Shown here piece by piece: positions 54,967-63,964 of a DNA stretch of 64,000 bases; position 1 is the stretch's first letter, and each line of letters begins with the position of its first letter. The translations under genes were made by a program, and so were the position numbers. The stretch spans positions 124,001 to 188,000 of the forward strand of contig JAEKDP010000007.1 of the NCBI GenBank assembly GCA_016521575.1. Direction: 5' to 3'. The stretch is from Rhodobacteraceae bacterium F11138. GTDB taxonomy: Bacteria; Pseudomonadota; Alphaproteobacteria; Rhodobacterales; Rhodobacteraceae. The notes beneath the pieces are model-generated. The model made no database searches, was not told the DNA's origin, and saw nothing but the letters and a program-made list of their open reading frames with translations.

Positions 54967-57207
54967 TCAGATGCGCAGATCAAACAGGTTGGCCAGGGGC
55001 AGTTCACGGGCGCGGATCCCGGTCAGATCGAACAGGGCATTGCCAAGCGCCGGCATCGCGGGCGGGGTGCCCGGCTCGCCCGCACCGCCGAGATGGGGGT
55101 TGGTCTCAAGGATCGCGACCTCGGTGATCGGGGCTGTGTGCATTCGGATCGCGTCGTAGTCCGGAAAGTTCTGCTGTTCCACTGCACCTTGCGCAAAGGT
55201 GATTTCGCCGAATGCGGCCGCCGACAGGCCGTACATCATCCCGCCGATCATCTGGGCCTCTATGATGCCCGGGTCCAGCGCCAGCCCCATGTCGCAGGCG
55301 ATCCATGCCCGGCTGATGCGGATGGTGCCGTCCTCGTCCACGACTTCGATGACCTGGGCCACCGGGGTGCCGAAACTATAGGTAAATCCGACTCCGCGTC
55401 CGACGCCTTCGGGTGTCTTACCGGTCCAGCCGGACAGCGCGCGCACGGCTTCCAGCGTACCGGCGCTGGGGGCGTGAACGGGGCGGATCAGGTCAAGCCG
55501 GAACGCCAGCGGGTCGCGCCCGGCGGCATGGGCCATTTCATCAATGAACGTGTCGTGAAAGAAGCCGTTGAATGACGCCCCGACCGAACGCCAGAACCCC
55601 ACGGGCAGGTCCAGATCCGCCACATGGCCGCGCACCCGGTAGTTCGGTATGTCATAGGGCTGGTTGAATGCCCCATCCACCAGCACCTTGTCCGGACCCG
55701 CCGCGGGCAGCCCCATCCAGCGGCCCAGGGCCTGATGCGTGGCCGATTGTGCCGCGATCTGCGCGTCCAGCATCACCGCCCGGCCATCCTGAACCGCACC
55801 CGAGAACCGCGCCAGCGCGCCGGGGCGGTAGAAATCATGGGTCATGTCTTCTTCGCGCGACCAGGTCAGTTGCACCGGGGTGCCGGGCATGTCCATCGCG
55901 ACCTGCGTGGCATAGGCGGCAAAGTCCAATTCGCCGCGCCGGCCGAACCCGCCACCCATGAGCGTGGTATGAACCTGCACCGCATCGGGTTTGAGCCCGG
56001 CCAGTTTCGCACAGGTGTTGCGTTGAAAGACCGGCGTCTGGTTGCCGCACCAGATCTCCAGCGCATCGCCGGTGAACAACGCGGTGGCGTTCTGTGGCTC
56101 CATCGTGGCGTGGGCCAGATACGGCAGCTTGTATTCGGCCCGCAGCGTGGTGGCACCTTCGGGAACGGACGCGGTGTCGCCGTCGTCGCGCAGCACCGAG
56201 TTGGGGCTGTCGTCAAACGCCTGTTCGATGCGCTCAAAGATCGCGTCGGTTTCGGGCGGGTAAGGGGCCGCGCCCCAGGTCACCTGGACCGCGTTCGCGG
56301 CCTGTTGGGCCAGCCAGGTGTTGCTGGCGACCACCGCAATGCCGTTGCCCAGATCGACGACGCGGTCCACGCCGGGCATGGACCGGGCGGCGCTGGCGTC
56401 AAAGCCTTTCATCACGCCGCCCAGATGCGGATTGATCCGCAAGGCGGCGAATTTCATCCCGGGCAGGCGTATGTCGATGCCGAATTGTGCGGTGCCGGTG
56501 GATTTTCCCACCATGTCCACGCGTGGCACCGATGTGCCCAGATAGCGCCAGTCGCGCGCATCGCGCAGCGTGACCTCGGGCGGCTCGATCTTTGCGGCGG
56601 CCTGGGCCAGATCCGTATAGGGGATGGTCTGGCCGTCCGGGGCGATCACCTGCCCATTTTCGGTTCTGAGTTGCGCACGCTTCAGGCCCAGCAGGTCGGC
56701 GGCGGCCTGCTTCAGGGTTTCGCGCGCGGCGGCACCGGTTTCGCGCATGCGCACGAAGCCATCTTTCATCGAGGTCGACCCCCCGGTGACCTGCAACCCG
56801 ACCAGCTTGCCTATTCCGCCAAGCGCCTCACCGACGCTGTGCTGGAATTCGCCGGTGTCATAGCCTTTGCCGGGCAGGGCATCCGCCACCATGGCGCTGT
56901 TGTAATAGGCCTTGGCGGCGGGGCCGTGCAGCACGCGAATGCTGGCCATGTCCACGTCCAGTTCTTCGGCCAGCAAGGCGGCCCAGGTCGTGTGTACGCC
57001 CTGGCCCATCTCGGCGCGCGGCGCGATCAGCGTCACCCCTTGCTGGTCGATCAGCACGAAAGGGTTCAGCGCCGTCTGGCCGGTGGCGGGCTGCAACGGG
57101 TTGGGGGCCGGCTGGCGCAGCTTGTAGACGCCAAAGGCAACACCGCCGACGATGGCAGCGGATCCGATCAGGAATGTCCGGCGGGCGACGGTTCCGATAC
57201 GCGACAT
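54967..57207 (-). CDS. Molybdenum hydroxylase large subunit (isoquinoline 1-oxidoreductase type)
   Basis: A 746-residue xanthine-dehydrogenase-family subunit that binds the molybdopterin cofactor. The N-terminus has a twin-arginine signal (ARRTFLIGSAAIVGG) so the enzyme is likely exported by Tat. Two repeated CO-dehydrogenase-like domains follow; GGGFGRRGELDFAAYATQVA is the Moco-binding GGGFG motif, and MEPQNATALFTGDALEIW the substrate-gate part. It lacks a partner FAD subunit. Genes overlap tightly with the iron-sulfur subunit. Substrates of this class are N-heterocycles and aldehydes; the exact one is unknown. Confidence 0.9.
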   Translation of the reverse strand: MSRIGTVARRTFLIGSAAIVGGVAFGVYKLRQPAPNPLQPATGQTALNPFVLIDQQGVTLIAPRAEMGQGVHTTWAALLAEELDVDMASIRVLHGPAAKAYYNSAMVADALPGKGYDTGEFQHSVGEALGGIGKLVGLQVTGGSTSMKDGFVRMRETGAAARETLKQAAADLLGLKRAQLRTENGQVIAPDGQTIPYTDLAQAAAKIEPPEVTLRDARDWRYLGTSVPRVDMVGKSTGTAQFGIDIRLPGMKFAALRINPHLGGVMKGFDASAARSMPGVDRVVDLGNGIAVVASNTWLAQQAANAVQVTWGAAPYPPETDAIFERIEQAFDDSPNSVLRDDGDTASVPEGATTLRAEYKLPYLAHATMEPQNATALFTGDALEIWCGNQTPVFQRNTCAKLAGLKPDAVQVHTTLMGGGFGRRGELDFAAYATQVAMDMPGTPVQLTWSREEDMTHDFYRPGALARFSGAVQDGRAVMLDAQIAAQSATHQALGRWMGLPAAGPDKVLVDGAFNQPYDIPNYRVRGHVADLDLPVGFWRSVGASFNGFFHDTFIDEMAHAAGRDPLAFRLDLIRPVHAPSAGTLEAVRALSGWTGKTPEGVGRGVGFTYSFGTPVAQVIEVVDEDGTIRISRAWIACDMGLALDPGIIEAQMIGGMMYGLSAAAFGEITFAQGAVEQQNFPDYDAIRMHTAPITEVAILETNPHLGGAGEPGTPPAMPALGNALFDLTGIRARELPLANLFDLRI

Positions 57208-57210
57208 GGT

Positions 57211-57675
57211 TCAGGCCTCGCTGAGTCTGGCCGCGGCCATGTGGATCGCGGCGCGGATGCGTGGATAGGTGCCGCACCGGCACAGGTTGCCCTGCATCGC
57301 GTCGTCGATTTCAGCATCGGTTGGGGCCGGGGTTTCGGCCAGTAGGGCGGCGGCCTGCATGATTTGACCCGACTGGCAATAGCCGCATTGCGCCACCTGA
57401 TTTTCGACCCAGGCCTGCTGGATCACGGCCATGGTGTCGGGCGTGCCCAGGCCTTCGATCGTGGTCACATCGCCCCAGACATCGGCCAGTGCGATCTGGC
57501 AGCTGCGCACGGCTTCGCCATCGATCTGTACCGTGCAGGCACCGCAGGCGGCGACGCCGCAGCCGAATTTCGTGCCGGTCAACCCGATTTCGTCGCGCAG
57601 CACCCAGAGCAGGGGAACGTCGTCGGGCAAATCGACCTGGTGGTCGGTTCCGTTCACGCTCAGTCGGGTGGGCAT
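57211..57675 (-). CDS. (2Fe-2S) small subunit of the molybdenum hydroxylase
   Basis: A 154-residue two-cluster subunit. [20 protein letters not shown] holds the plant-type [2Fe-2S] motif and [16 protein letters not shown] with [15 protein letters not shown] the second cluster fold. It passes electrons from the Moco subunit to an external acceptor, since no FAD subunit is present. Starts at the ATG 57675; the frame runs on to 57759, through the tetR operator, so the upstream part is not coding. The large subunit starts three bases after its stop. Confidence 0.93.
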   Translation of the reverse strand: MPTRLSVNGTDHQVDLPDDVPLLWVLRDEIGLTGTKFGCGVAACGACTVQIDGEAVRSCQIALADVWGDVTTIEGLGTPDTMAVIQQAWVENQVAQCGYCQSGQIMQAAALLAETPAPTDAEIDDAMQGNLCRCGTYPRIRAAIHMAAARLSEA

Positions 57676-57739
57676 GGCTGGTCTCTTTCGGGTTGGGTTG
57701 CGCTTGCTTGCAGGCAATATGACAAAATACAACAAAAAC

Positions 57740-57757
57740 GTCAAACTGTCATTTGAC
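57740..57757. promoter_or_regulatory. Operator-like palindrome between the hydroxylase and tetR
   Basis: GTCAAA-CTGTCA-TTTGAC is a perfect inverted repeat of 18 bases, midway between the divergent starts (57675 and 57789). A further TGACA at 57754-57758 and TGTCA at 57773-57777 repeat the same words. The likely binder is the adjacent TetR-family protein, repressing both itself and the hydroxylase genes. Confidence 0.6.
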
Positions 57758-57788
57758 AAAATGCGGTCAAAATGTCAGGAGTCTGGAC

Positions 57789-58370
57789 ATGAAGGACAAA
57801 ACGGTCGATGCCAAACGTCAGACGATCCTGCAGGCGGCCTGGCAGGCGTTTGCCAGCTATGGGTACCGCAAGACGTCGATGGACGATATTGCCCGTGGTG
57901 CTGGCGTGTCTCGTCCTGCGCTGTATCTGTATTACCGCAACAAGGAAGACATCTTTCGCAGCCTGGCGCAGCGTTATTATGATGAGGCCGTCGAGATGGT
58001 GAGCGCCGCGCTTGGCGCTGCCGGCGACGTGCCGGATCAGTTGGAGCGGGCCTTTACGGCGCAGGGTGGAACGATCATGCGCGCGATGCTCAGTTCGCCG
58101 CATGGGATGGAGCTGCTGGACACCAGCAACGCCACCGCCGCCGACATCATCGCAACCGGAGAAGCACGCCTGACTGCGGCCTATGCCCATTGGCTGAATT
58201 CGCAGGTGCAGGCCGGGCGCGTCGCGCTGCAGGACACCCCGCAAGAGGTGGCAGCGACGTTGACCGCCGCGCTCAAGGGGATCAAGACTGCCGCGCCGCA
58301 GTACGATGTGTATATGCGGCGGGTGACCCGGTTGGCGGCCCTGCTGGGGGGCGGCCTGGCTGCGGATTGA
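57789..58370 (+). CDS. TetR/AcrR-family transcriptional regulator
   Basis: A 193-residue repressor. The N-terminal helix-turn-helix covers residues 10-55 (AKRQTILQAAWQAFASYGY, then TSMDDIARGAGVSRPALYLY with YYRNKEDIFRSLA), and a helical ligand-binding domain follows. It is divergent from the two hydroxylase genes with the palindrome between, so those genes are its likely targets and a hydroxylase substrate its likely inducer. The ATG at 57789 begins MKDKTVDAKRQT. Confidence 0.93.
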   Translation: MKDKTVDAKRQTILQAAWQAFASYGYRKTSMDDIARGAGVSRPALYLYYRNKEDIFRSLAQRYYDEAVEMVSAALGAAGDVPDQLERAFTAQGGTIMRAMLSSPHGMELLDTSNATAADIIATGEARLTAAYAHWLNSQVQAGRVALQDTPQEVAATLTAALKGIKTAAPQYDVYMRRVTRLAALLGGGLAAD

Positions 58371-58477
58371 CCGTCTGAAGCGTTGCGCCTTTCACTTGGT
58401 CTATCACGTATCGCCTGTCGCGTTGAGATCCCTGATTTCAGGCAGCGAAACGTGATGCGGGTTCAAGGCGAATTGTT

Positions 58478-59311
58478 CTAGAGGTCGGTGCGCAGGTGCC
58501 AGAGTTCGGGGAACAGTTCGACTTCCAGCATACGTTTCAGATAGCTGACCCCGCCGGTGCCGCCGGTGCCGCGCTTGAAGCCGATCACGCGCTCGACCGT
58601 GGTGACATGGTTGAACCGCCAGCGCCGGAAATAGTCTTCGAGATCAACCAGCTTTTCCGCCAGTTCGTACAATTCCCAATGGGTGGCCGGGTCGCGATAG
58701 ACCTCGCTCCAGGCGGCGGCAACGCCGGGATCGGGCGTATAGGGTTCATCCACAGCGCGGTTCAGCACGGCATCCGGCACCGGCACCGCCGTGTTCAGCG
58801 CCTGCAAGGCGACATCGTACAGGGATGCACGGTCCAGTTCCGCCGTCAGCAGGGCGGTGATGTCGCTGCGATGGGCATGGGGGCGCAGCATGGCGCGGTT
58901 GCGGTTGCCCAGCAGAAATTCGATCTGGCGATACTGGTGCGACTGGAACCCCGACGACTGCCCCAGGCTTTCGCGGAATGTGGTATAATCGCTGGGGGTC
59001 ATGGTGCGCAGCACATCCCACGCGTTGTTGAGCTGTTCAAAGATCCGCGCCACGCGGGCCAGCATCTTGAACGCGGGCCGGCGATCGGGGCCCGCCATCA
59101 CCTGTCGCGCCGCCGTCAGTTCGTGAATCGCCAGCCGCATCCACAGTTCCGAGGTCTGGTGCTGGATGATGAACAGCATCTCGTCATGTGCGGTGGACTG
59201 GGGGTGCTGTGCGGACAGGATCTTGTCCAGCCCGAGATAATCGCCATAGGCCATGCGCCCGTCAAAGGACATCTGCGCGCCTTCGCGTGCGGGATCATAA
59301 GGGTCAGTCAT
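58478..59311 (-). CDS. kynA: Tryptophan 2,3-dioxygenase
   Basis: KynA opens the indole ring of L-tryptophan to N-formylkynurenine, using heme. The 277-residue protein has [20 protein letters not shown] near residue 50 with the distal His and substrate Glu/Arg residues, and [20 protein letters not shown] near 240 with the proximal heme His. It follows kynU by 116 bases on the same strand. The intermediate step, kynurenine formamidase, is not encoded here. Confidence 0.95.
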   Translation of the reverse strand: MTDPYDPAREGAQMSFDGRMAYGDYLGLDKILSAQHPQSTAHDEMLFIIQHQTSELWMRLAIHELTAARQVMAGPDRRPAFKMLARVARIFEQLNNAWDVLRTMTPSDYTTFRESLGQSSGFQSHQYRQIEFLLGNRNRAMLRPHAHRSDITALLTAELDRASLYDVALQALNTAVPVPDAVLNRAVDEPYTPDPGVAAAWSEVYRDPATHWELYELAEKLVDLEDYFRRWRFNHVTTVERVIGFKRGTGGTGGVSYLKRMLEVELFPELWHLRTDL

Positions 59312-59427
59312 CGGGTCGTCTCCAGGGTCAGGTCCATTTTAATGCGGGACGGCGCACTGCCATTGCGCGCTTATCTTGCGGCGCCAGCCGCGCGCCAGCC
59401 CCGGCGGTCAGATGTGCCGGGGCGGGG

Positions 59428-60621
59428 TCAGGTGACGGCGGCCCGCACCTGATATTCGGGGCGGTCCCACAAGCGGTTGCCCATCACGTCGGCAATGACG
59501 GCGGCAGCGGCCCGGACGTCTTCGTGGTCGATATACAGCGGGGTAAAGCCGAACCGCATCACGTCCGGCGCGCGAAAGTCGCCGATCACGCCACGGTCGA
59601 TCAGGGCCTGCATCGCCGCATAGCCGTGCTCAAAGCGGAACGACACCTGGCTGCCGCGTGCTGCGCTGTCGCGTGGGCTGGCAAGGGTCAGCATCGGGCA
59701 GGTGGATTCGACCAGCTGGATGAACAGGTCGGTCAATTCGATCGAACGTGCGCGCACATCATCCATGTCCGCCATGTCCCAGATGTCCAGCGCGGTGTCC
59801 AGCGCCGCCATCTGGATTGCCGGTGGCGTCCCCACCCGCATCCGTGCGACCCCGGTGCCGGGACGATAGGTTTGTTCAAAGGCGAAGGGGCTGTCATGGC
59901 CCAGCCAGCCGGACAGGGCGGGCAGAGCGTTGCCCGCGTGGCGCGGCGCGACATAGATGAAAGCCGGAGCGCCAGGGCCGCCGTTGAGGTATTTGTAGGT
60001 GCAGCCGGCCGCGAAATCGGCCCCGGCCCTGGCCAGATCCACCGGCACCGCGCCGGCCGAATGGGCCAGATCCCAGACCGAGACAACACCGGCCGCATGG
60101 GCGCGGCGGGTCAGGTCAACCATGTCGTGCATTCGCCCGGTGCCGTAATCGACTTCAGTCAGCATCAACACGGCGATCTCGTCGGTGATGTGATCGGCGA
60201 CGTCTTCGGGGGCAACGACGCGCAGTTCGTGGCCCTTGTCCAGACTGCGCAGCAGACCTGCGGCCATGTACAGATCGGTCGGAAAGTTGCCGCTGTCGCT
60301 CAGCACCACGCGGCGTTCGGGGTTCAGGGCCAGCGCGGCGGCCAGCGCTTGGTAGACCTTGATCGACAGGGTGTCGCCCAGCACCACATGGCCCGGCTCG
60401 GCCCCGATCAGGCGGCCGATCCGGTCGCCCAGGGCCATGGGCTGCGCCATCCAGCCGGCCTTGTTCCAGCCGGTGATCAGCATTTTGCCCCATTCGTCGC
60501 TGACCATGCCCGCAACCCGGTCCGGGGCCGATCTGGGCAGCGGCCCCAACGAGTTGCCGTCCAGATAGAGCACCCCGGGTGGCAGGTCGAACATCGCTTT
60601 CGTGGCGGCGAAATCGGTCAT
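59428..60621 (-). CDS. kynU: Kynureninase
   Basis: KynU cleaves kynurenine or 3-hydroxykynurenine to anthranilate or 3-hydroxyanthranilate plus alanine, with PLP. The 397-residue protein has YLDGNSLGPLP near the N-terminus, DLAHSAGAVPVDLARAGADFA with the PLP-binding Asp, and CTYKYLNGGPGAPAFIYV with the Schiff-base Lys near 227. The ATG at 60621 is preceded by GGGGAGA. It heads the kynU-kynA pair, which carries the tryptophan degradation path partly. Confidence 0.95.
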   Translation of the reverse strand: MTDFAATKAMFDLPPGVLYLDGNSLGPLPRSAPDRVAGMVSDEWGKMLITGWNKAGWMAQPMALGDRIGRLIGAEPGHVVLGDTLSIKVYQALAAALALNPERRVVLSDSGNFPTDLYMAAGLLRSLDKGHELRVVAPEDVADHITDEIAVLMLTEVDYGTGRMHDMVDLTRRAHAAGVVSVWDLAHSAGAVPVDLARAGADFAAGCTYKYLNGGPGAPAFIYVAPRHAGNALPALSGWLGHDSPFAFEQTYRPGTGVARMRVGTPPAIQMAALDTALDIWDMADMDDVRARSIELTDLFIQLVESTCPMLTLASPRDSAARGSQVSFRFEHGYAAMQALIDRGVIGDFRAPDVMRFGFTPLYIDHEDVRAAAAVIADVMGNRLWDRPEYQVRAAVT

Positions 60622-60652
60622 GCGCGTCTCCCCATTATATTTTAAGCCTAAA

Positions 60653-60666
60653 GCACTTATTTGTGC
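60653..60666. promoter_or_regulatory. Inverted repeat upstream of kynU
   Basis: GCAC-TTATTT-GTGC, in an AT-rich stretch 32 bases before the kynU start. It may bind a tryptophan- or kynurenine-responsive regulator (Lrp/AsnC-type KynR proteins act at kyn genes in other bacteria), but that is speculation. Confidence 0.3.
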
Positions 60667-60757
60667 ATAACGACGCACCGGCGTTCTGTCCAGCCCATTG
60701 TGGCGCGCAGCCGGGGCCGGGGCGGCGGGCAGGGGATGGTCCCTGCTTTACATACTC

Positions 60758-60773
60758 ATTCGTATCTGTGAAT
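60758..60773. promoter_or_regulatory. ATTC-N8-GAAT element, SqrR/BigR-like
   Basis: ATTC (60758-60761) and GAAT (60770-60773), spaced by eight bases, match the operator word I recall for SqrR, an ArsR-family persulfide sensor of Rhodobacter. It overlaps ATAC-N6-GTAT (60752-60765) and TGTGAA-TTTG-TTCACA (60767-60782), so several palindromes are stacked here, just 16-25 bases before the MBL gene. The regulator gene is not in the window. Confidence 0.4.
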
Positions 60774-60798
60774 TTGTTCACAAGCGAAAGGAGTCCCC

Positions 60799-61746
60799 AT
60801 GAAGTATCTGTTCACAGCCCTGCTGGCGACCGTGGCCACGGCCGCATCCGCCAGCGAAGACATCGCCGACCAGTATCCGCAGTCCGAGCTGTACGCAAAA
60901 CCGGTCGAGGTCATTCCGCATGTGTATTCCGCCATCGGCGCGACCGCACCGCCGACCTATGAGAATTCAGGCCACAACAACAACCTGTCCTTCATCGTCA
61001 CGGAGGCCGGGGTGATCGTGGTCAACGGCGGGGCATCGGTGCGCCTGGCGGCGGCGCTGCATGACGAAATCAAGGCGGTGACCGATCAGCCCGTGGTTCT
61101 GGTCATCAATGAGAACGGGCAGGGGCATGCCATGTTGGGCAATGCCTACTGGCGCGATCTGGGGGTCGATGTTCTGGCCCATGAGGACGCGGTGGCCGAG
61201 GTCAATGAAAACGGCGATTTCATCCTGCAGGGAATGCAGCGATACAACCGCGACAAGGCCGAGGGCACGCGGGTCGAGCCTGCGAACCTGACCTTTCAGG
61301 ATGAATACGATGCCTCGATGGGCGGCGTCACCGTCAAGGTGCTGCATCTTGGTCCGGCGCATGATCCCGGCGATGCCCAGGTCTGGCTGCCCGACTGGAG
61401 CATGCTGATTGCCGGAGACATCGCATTTCACGAACGCATGTTGCCGATTTTTGAAGGCATATGCACGTCCTGCTGGCTGGACACCTGGGAAACCAAACTG
61501 GAGCCGCTGGCCCCGACCTATGTGATTCCCGGTCATGGTCATCCCACCAACCTGGCGCAGGTGCGGCGATATACCCGGGATTATCTGCTGGATCTGCGCG
61601 GCAAGATCGGCGCTCATATCGAAGAAGGCGGAGACCTCGCCAGCGCTTATTATGTGGATCAGTCGCAATGGTCCCATCTGGATACGTTCGAGGAACTGGC
61701 AACCAAGAACGCAGGGCGTGTGTTTGAAGAGATGGAGTGGGAATGA
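60799..61746 (+). CDS. Exported metallo-beta-lactamase-fold protein with altered metal motif
   Basis: A 315-residue protein with a signal peptide (MKYLFTALLATVATAASAS) and an MBL fold. The first metal motif, normally HxHxDH after a strand, reads INENGQGHAMLGN at residues 103-115, so the three metal ligands are replaced. Later MBL residues are kept: His188 in GPAHDPGD, Asp207 in AGDIAFHE and His246/His248 in IPGHGHP. This means a mononuclear or non-hydrolytic site, or a different metal arrangement. The gene follows AAAGGAG and the stacked palindromes; a methyltransferase-like gene follows after 58 bases. A link to sulfide is hypothetical. Confidence 0.8.
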   Translation: MKYLFTALLATVATAASASEDIADQYPQSELYAKPVEVIPHVYSAIGATAPPTYENSGHNNNLSFIVTEAGVIVVNGGASVRLAAALHDEIKAVTDQPVVLVINENGQGHAMLGNAYWRDLGVDVLAHEDAVAEVNENGDFILQGMQRYNRDKAEGTRVEPANLTFQDEYDASMGGVTVKVLHLGPAHDPGDAQVWLPDWSMLIAGDIAFHERMLPIFEGICTSCWLDTWETKLEPLAPTYVIPGHGHPTNLAQVRRYTRDYLLDLRGKIGAHIEEGGDLASAYYVDQSQWSHLDTFEELATKNAGRVFEEMEWE

Positions 61747-61804
61747 CGCGGATTTTTTGCACCGCAGCACGGCGCCGGTTGGCCGGGTTGGATCGGGTTG
61801 GGCC

Positions 61805-62254
61805 ATGAAAAAGCTGGATCTGCCCCCGGTCTGGTTGATCGGTTTTGCCGTGCTGGCCTGGGTGCAGGCGGATCAGCTGCGGCTGGGGCTCGGCTTTGGT
61901 GGCGGTGTGGTCGACCTGTTCGGCGGCTTGCTGGTGGGGGGCGGCATCATTCTGGTCGGGATGGCCGCGCTGGAATTTCGTCGGCACCGCACCACGATTG
62001 ATCCGCGCAACACGCCTGTGGTCTTGATTACCTCGGGCCCCTATAAACGCAGTCGCAACCCGATCTACCTGGGCGATGCGCTGATTCTGACCGGCCTGAT
62101 CCTGCGCTTTGACGCGGTGCTGTCCTTGCCGTTGGTGCCCATATTCATCTGGGTGATGGAGCGGCGTTTCATTTTCCCGGAAGAGACCCGGCTGCGGCGA
62201 CAGTTCCGACAGGAATTTCATCGCTACGAAACAAAAGTTCGCAGATGGGTGTAG
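61805..62254 (+). CDS. ICMT-like integral-membrane methyltransferase
   Basis: A 149-residue protein with four hydrophobic segments and the isoprenylcysteine-carboxyl-methyltransferase/PEMT pattern: GPYKRSRNPIYLGDALILTG near residue 80 and a polar ERRFIFPEETRLRRQFRQEF after the last segment, where the SAM site lies. Bacterial members methylate diverse lipids or proteins; the substrate is not evident. It starts 58 bases after the MBL gene and may be co-transcribed. Confidence 0.85.
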   Translation: MKKLDLPPVWLIGFAVLAWVQADQLRLGLGFGGGVVDLFGGLLVGGGIILVGMAALEFRRHRTTIDPRNTPVVLITSGPYKRSRNPIYLGDALILTGLILRFDAVLSLPLVPIFIWVMERRFIFPEETRLRRQFRQEFHRYETKVRRWV

Positions 62255-62263
62255 TTGCGCAAC
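62254..62263. promoter_or_regulatory. GTTGCGCAAC palindrome before pntA
   Basis: A perfect ten-base palindrome overlapping the stop codon of the methyltransferase-like gene, 115 bases before pntA. It shares the GTTGC/GCAAC arms with the site before ccr (17053-17063), with one base less in the centre. A shared regulator is possible, not shown. Confidence 0.3.
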
Positions 62264-62377
62264 ACAATTGCGTTTTCGATCGGTCGCCCTGCTTGCGCAT
62301 CAGCATGACGCAAGATAGGGAACAGCCGTATATCTGACCACATCGCGTCCGATTTGGGCGAACCAGGGGGATTTAGG

Positions 62378-63952
62378 TTGAAGATAGGAACACCCAAGGA
62401 AATTTTCGACGGCGAATGCCGTGTTGCGATGACGCCAGAAAGCGCGACCGCCTTGCAAAAGCTGGGTCATGAATGCGCGATTGAAACCGGGGCCGGGCTG
62501 AAGGCCGGCTTTTCGGACGCGGCCTATGAAGCGGCCGGTGTCGAAGTCGTCAAGACCGCGGCTGCGCTTTACAAGGTTGCAGACATCGTTGCCAAGGTGC
62601 GACCGCCCAGCGAAACCGAAGTCAAGCGCCTGCGCAAGAGCCAGACCCTGATTTCGTTCTTCTATCCCGGCTCCAACGAGGCGCTGATGGCGCAGGCGGC
62701 GGACAAGGGGGCGACGGTGATCGCCATGGACATGGTGCCCCGCATATCGCGCGCCCAGAAGATGGATGCGCTGTCTTCGATGGCCAATATCGCGGGTTAT
62801 CGCGCCGTGATCGAGGCGGGCAACAATTTTGGCCGTTTCTTCACCGGCCAGGTCACCGCCGCGGGCAAGGTGCCGCCCGCCAAGGTTCTGGTCATCGGTG
62901 CCGGCGTGGCCGGGCTGGCGGCGATCGGAACCGCGACCAGCCTGGGCGCGATTACCTATGCGTTCGATGTGCGCCCCGAAGTGGCGGAACAGATCGAAAG
63001 CATGGGGGCCGAATTCGTCTTTCTGGAATTCGACGACAGCGAACTGCCCGATGGTGCGGCAACCGGAGGCTATGCACCACCGTCCAGTCCCGAGTTCCAG
63101 GCCAAGCAGCTTGAAAAGTTCCGCGAGATCGCGCCGGATATCGACATTGTCATTTCCACCGCGCTGATCCCGAACCGCCCGGCACCCGTGCTGTGGACCA
63201 AGGATATGGTCGAGTCCATGAAGCCGGGCAGCGTCATTGTCGATCTGGCGGCTGAACGCGGCGGCAATTGTGAACTGACCGTGATGGACGAAAAGATCGT
63301 GACCGAGAACGGCGTCACGATCATCGGCTACACCGATTTCCCGTCCCGCATGGCGGCGCAGTCATCGACGCTCTATGCGACCAACGTGCGCCATATGATG
63401 GCGGACCTGACGCCGGAAAAGGACGGCGCCATCAACCACGACATGGACGATGACGTGATCCGCGGCGCCACGGTGACCCACGACAATGCCGTCACCTTCC
63501 CACCGCCACCGCCCAAGGTGCAGGCGATTGCGGCCAAGCCCAAGGAAAAGCCCAAGGAACTGACGCCGGAAGAGCGCAAGGCGCAGGAAGTGGCCGAGTT
63601 CAAGGCGCAGACCAAACAGCAGGTGACCTTGCTTGCGGTGGGTGCGGCGGTGCTGTTGGGCGTGGGGCTGGTGGCCCCGGCCAGCTTCATGCAGCATTTC
63701 ATCGTGTTCGTCTTGGCGGTCTTTGTCGGCTTCCAGGTGATCTGGAACGTGTCGCATTCGCTGCACACACCTTTGATGGCGGTGACCAATGCGATCAGTT
63801 CGATTATCATCCTGGGCGCCTTGATGCAGATCGGGTCGGGCAGCTTCCTGGTGATCCTGTTGGCGGCGCTGTCTATTTTCATGGCCGGAATCAACATCTT
63901 CGGCGGTTTCCTCGTCACGCGGCGCATGCTTGCCATGTTCCAGAAATCCTAA
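62378..63952 (+). CDS. pntA: NAD(P) transhydrogenase subunit alpha
   Basis: PntA, with PntB, uses the proton gradient to reduce NADP+ with NADH. The 524-residue protein is the fused form: an alanine-dehydrogenase-like NAD domain ([20 protein letters not shown] at the start; [20 protein letters not shown] near 180), a proline-rich linker ([20 protein letters not shown]) and four C-terminal membrane segments. The start is TTG at 62378, seven bases after AGGGGG; the alternative TTG at 62354 has no site. It precedes pntB by 12 bases. Confidence 0.95.
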   Translation: MKIGTPKEIFDGECRVAMTPESATALQKLGHECAIETGAGLKAGFSDAAYEAAGVEVVKTAAALYKVADIVAKVRPPSETEVKRLRKSQTLISFFYPGSNEALMAQAADKGATVIAMDMVPRISRAQKMDALSSMANIAGYRAVIEAGNNFGRFFTGQVTAAGKVPPAKVLVIGAGVAGLAAIGTATSLGAITYAFDVRPEVAEQIESMGAEFVFLEFDDSELPDGAATGGYAPPSSPEFQAKQLEKFREIAPDIDIVISTALIPNRPAPVLWTKDMVESMKPGSVIVDLAAERGGNCELTVMDEKIVTENGVTIIGYTDFPSRMAAQSSTLYATNVRHMMADLTPEKDGAINHDMDDDVIRGATVTHDNAVTFPPPPPKVQAIAAKPKEKPKELTPEERKAQEVAEFKAQTKQQVTLLAVGAAVLLGVGLVAPASFMQHFIVFVLAVFVGFQVIWNVSHSLHTPLMAVTNAISSIIILGALMQIGSGSFLVILLAALSIFMAGINIFGGFLVTRRMLAMFQKS

Positions 63953-63964
63953 GGAGGCCGGGTC

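Noticed and set aside
59188-60645. Plus-strand frame opposite kynA and kynU
   Set aside because: The reverse strand encodes clear KynU and KynA; this frame has low-complexity Gly/Arg/His content.
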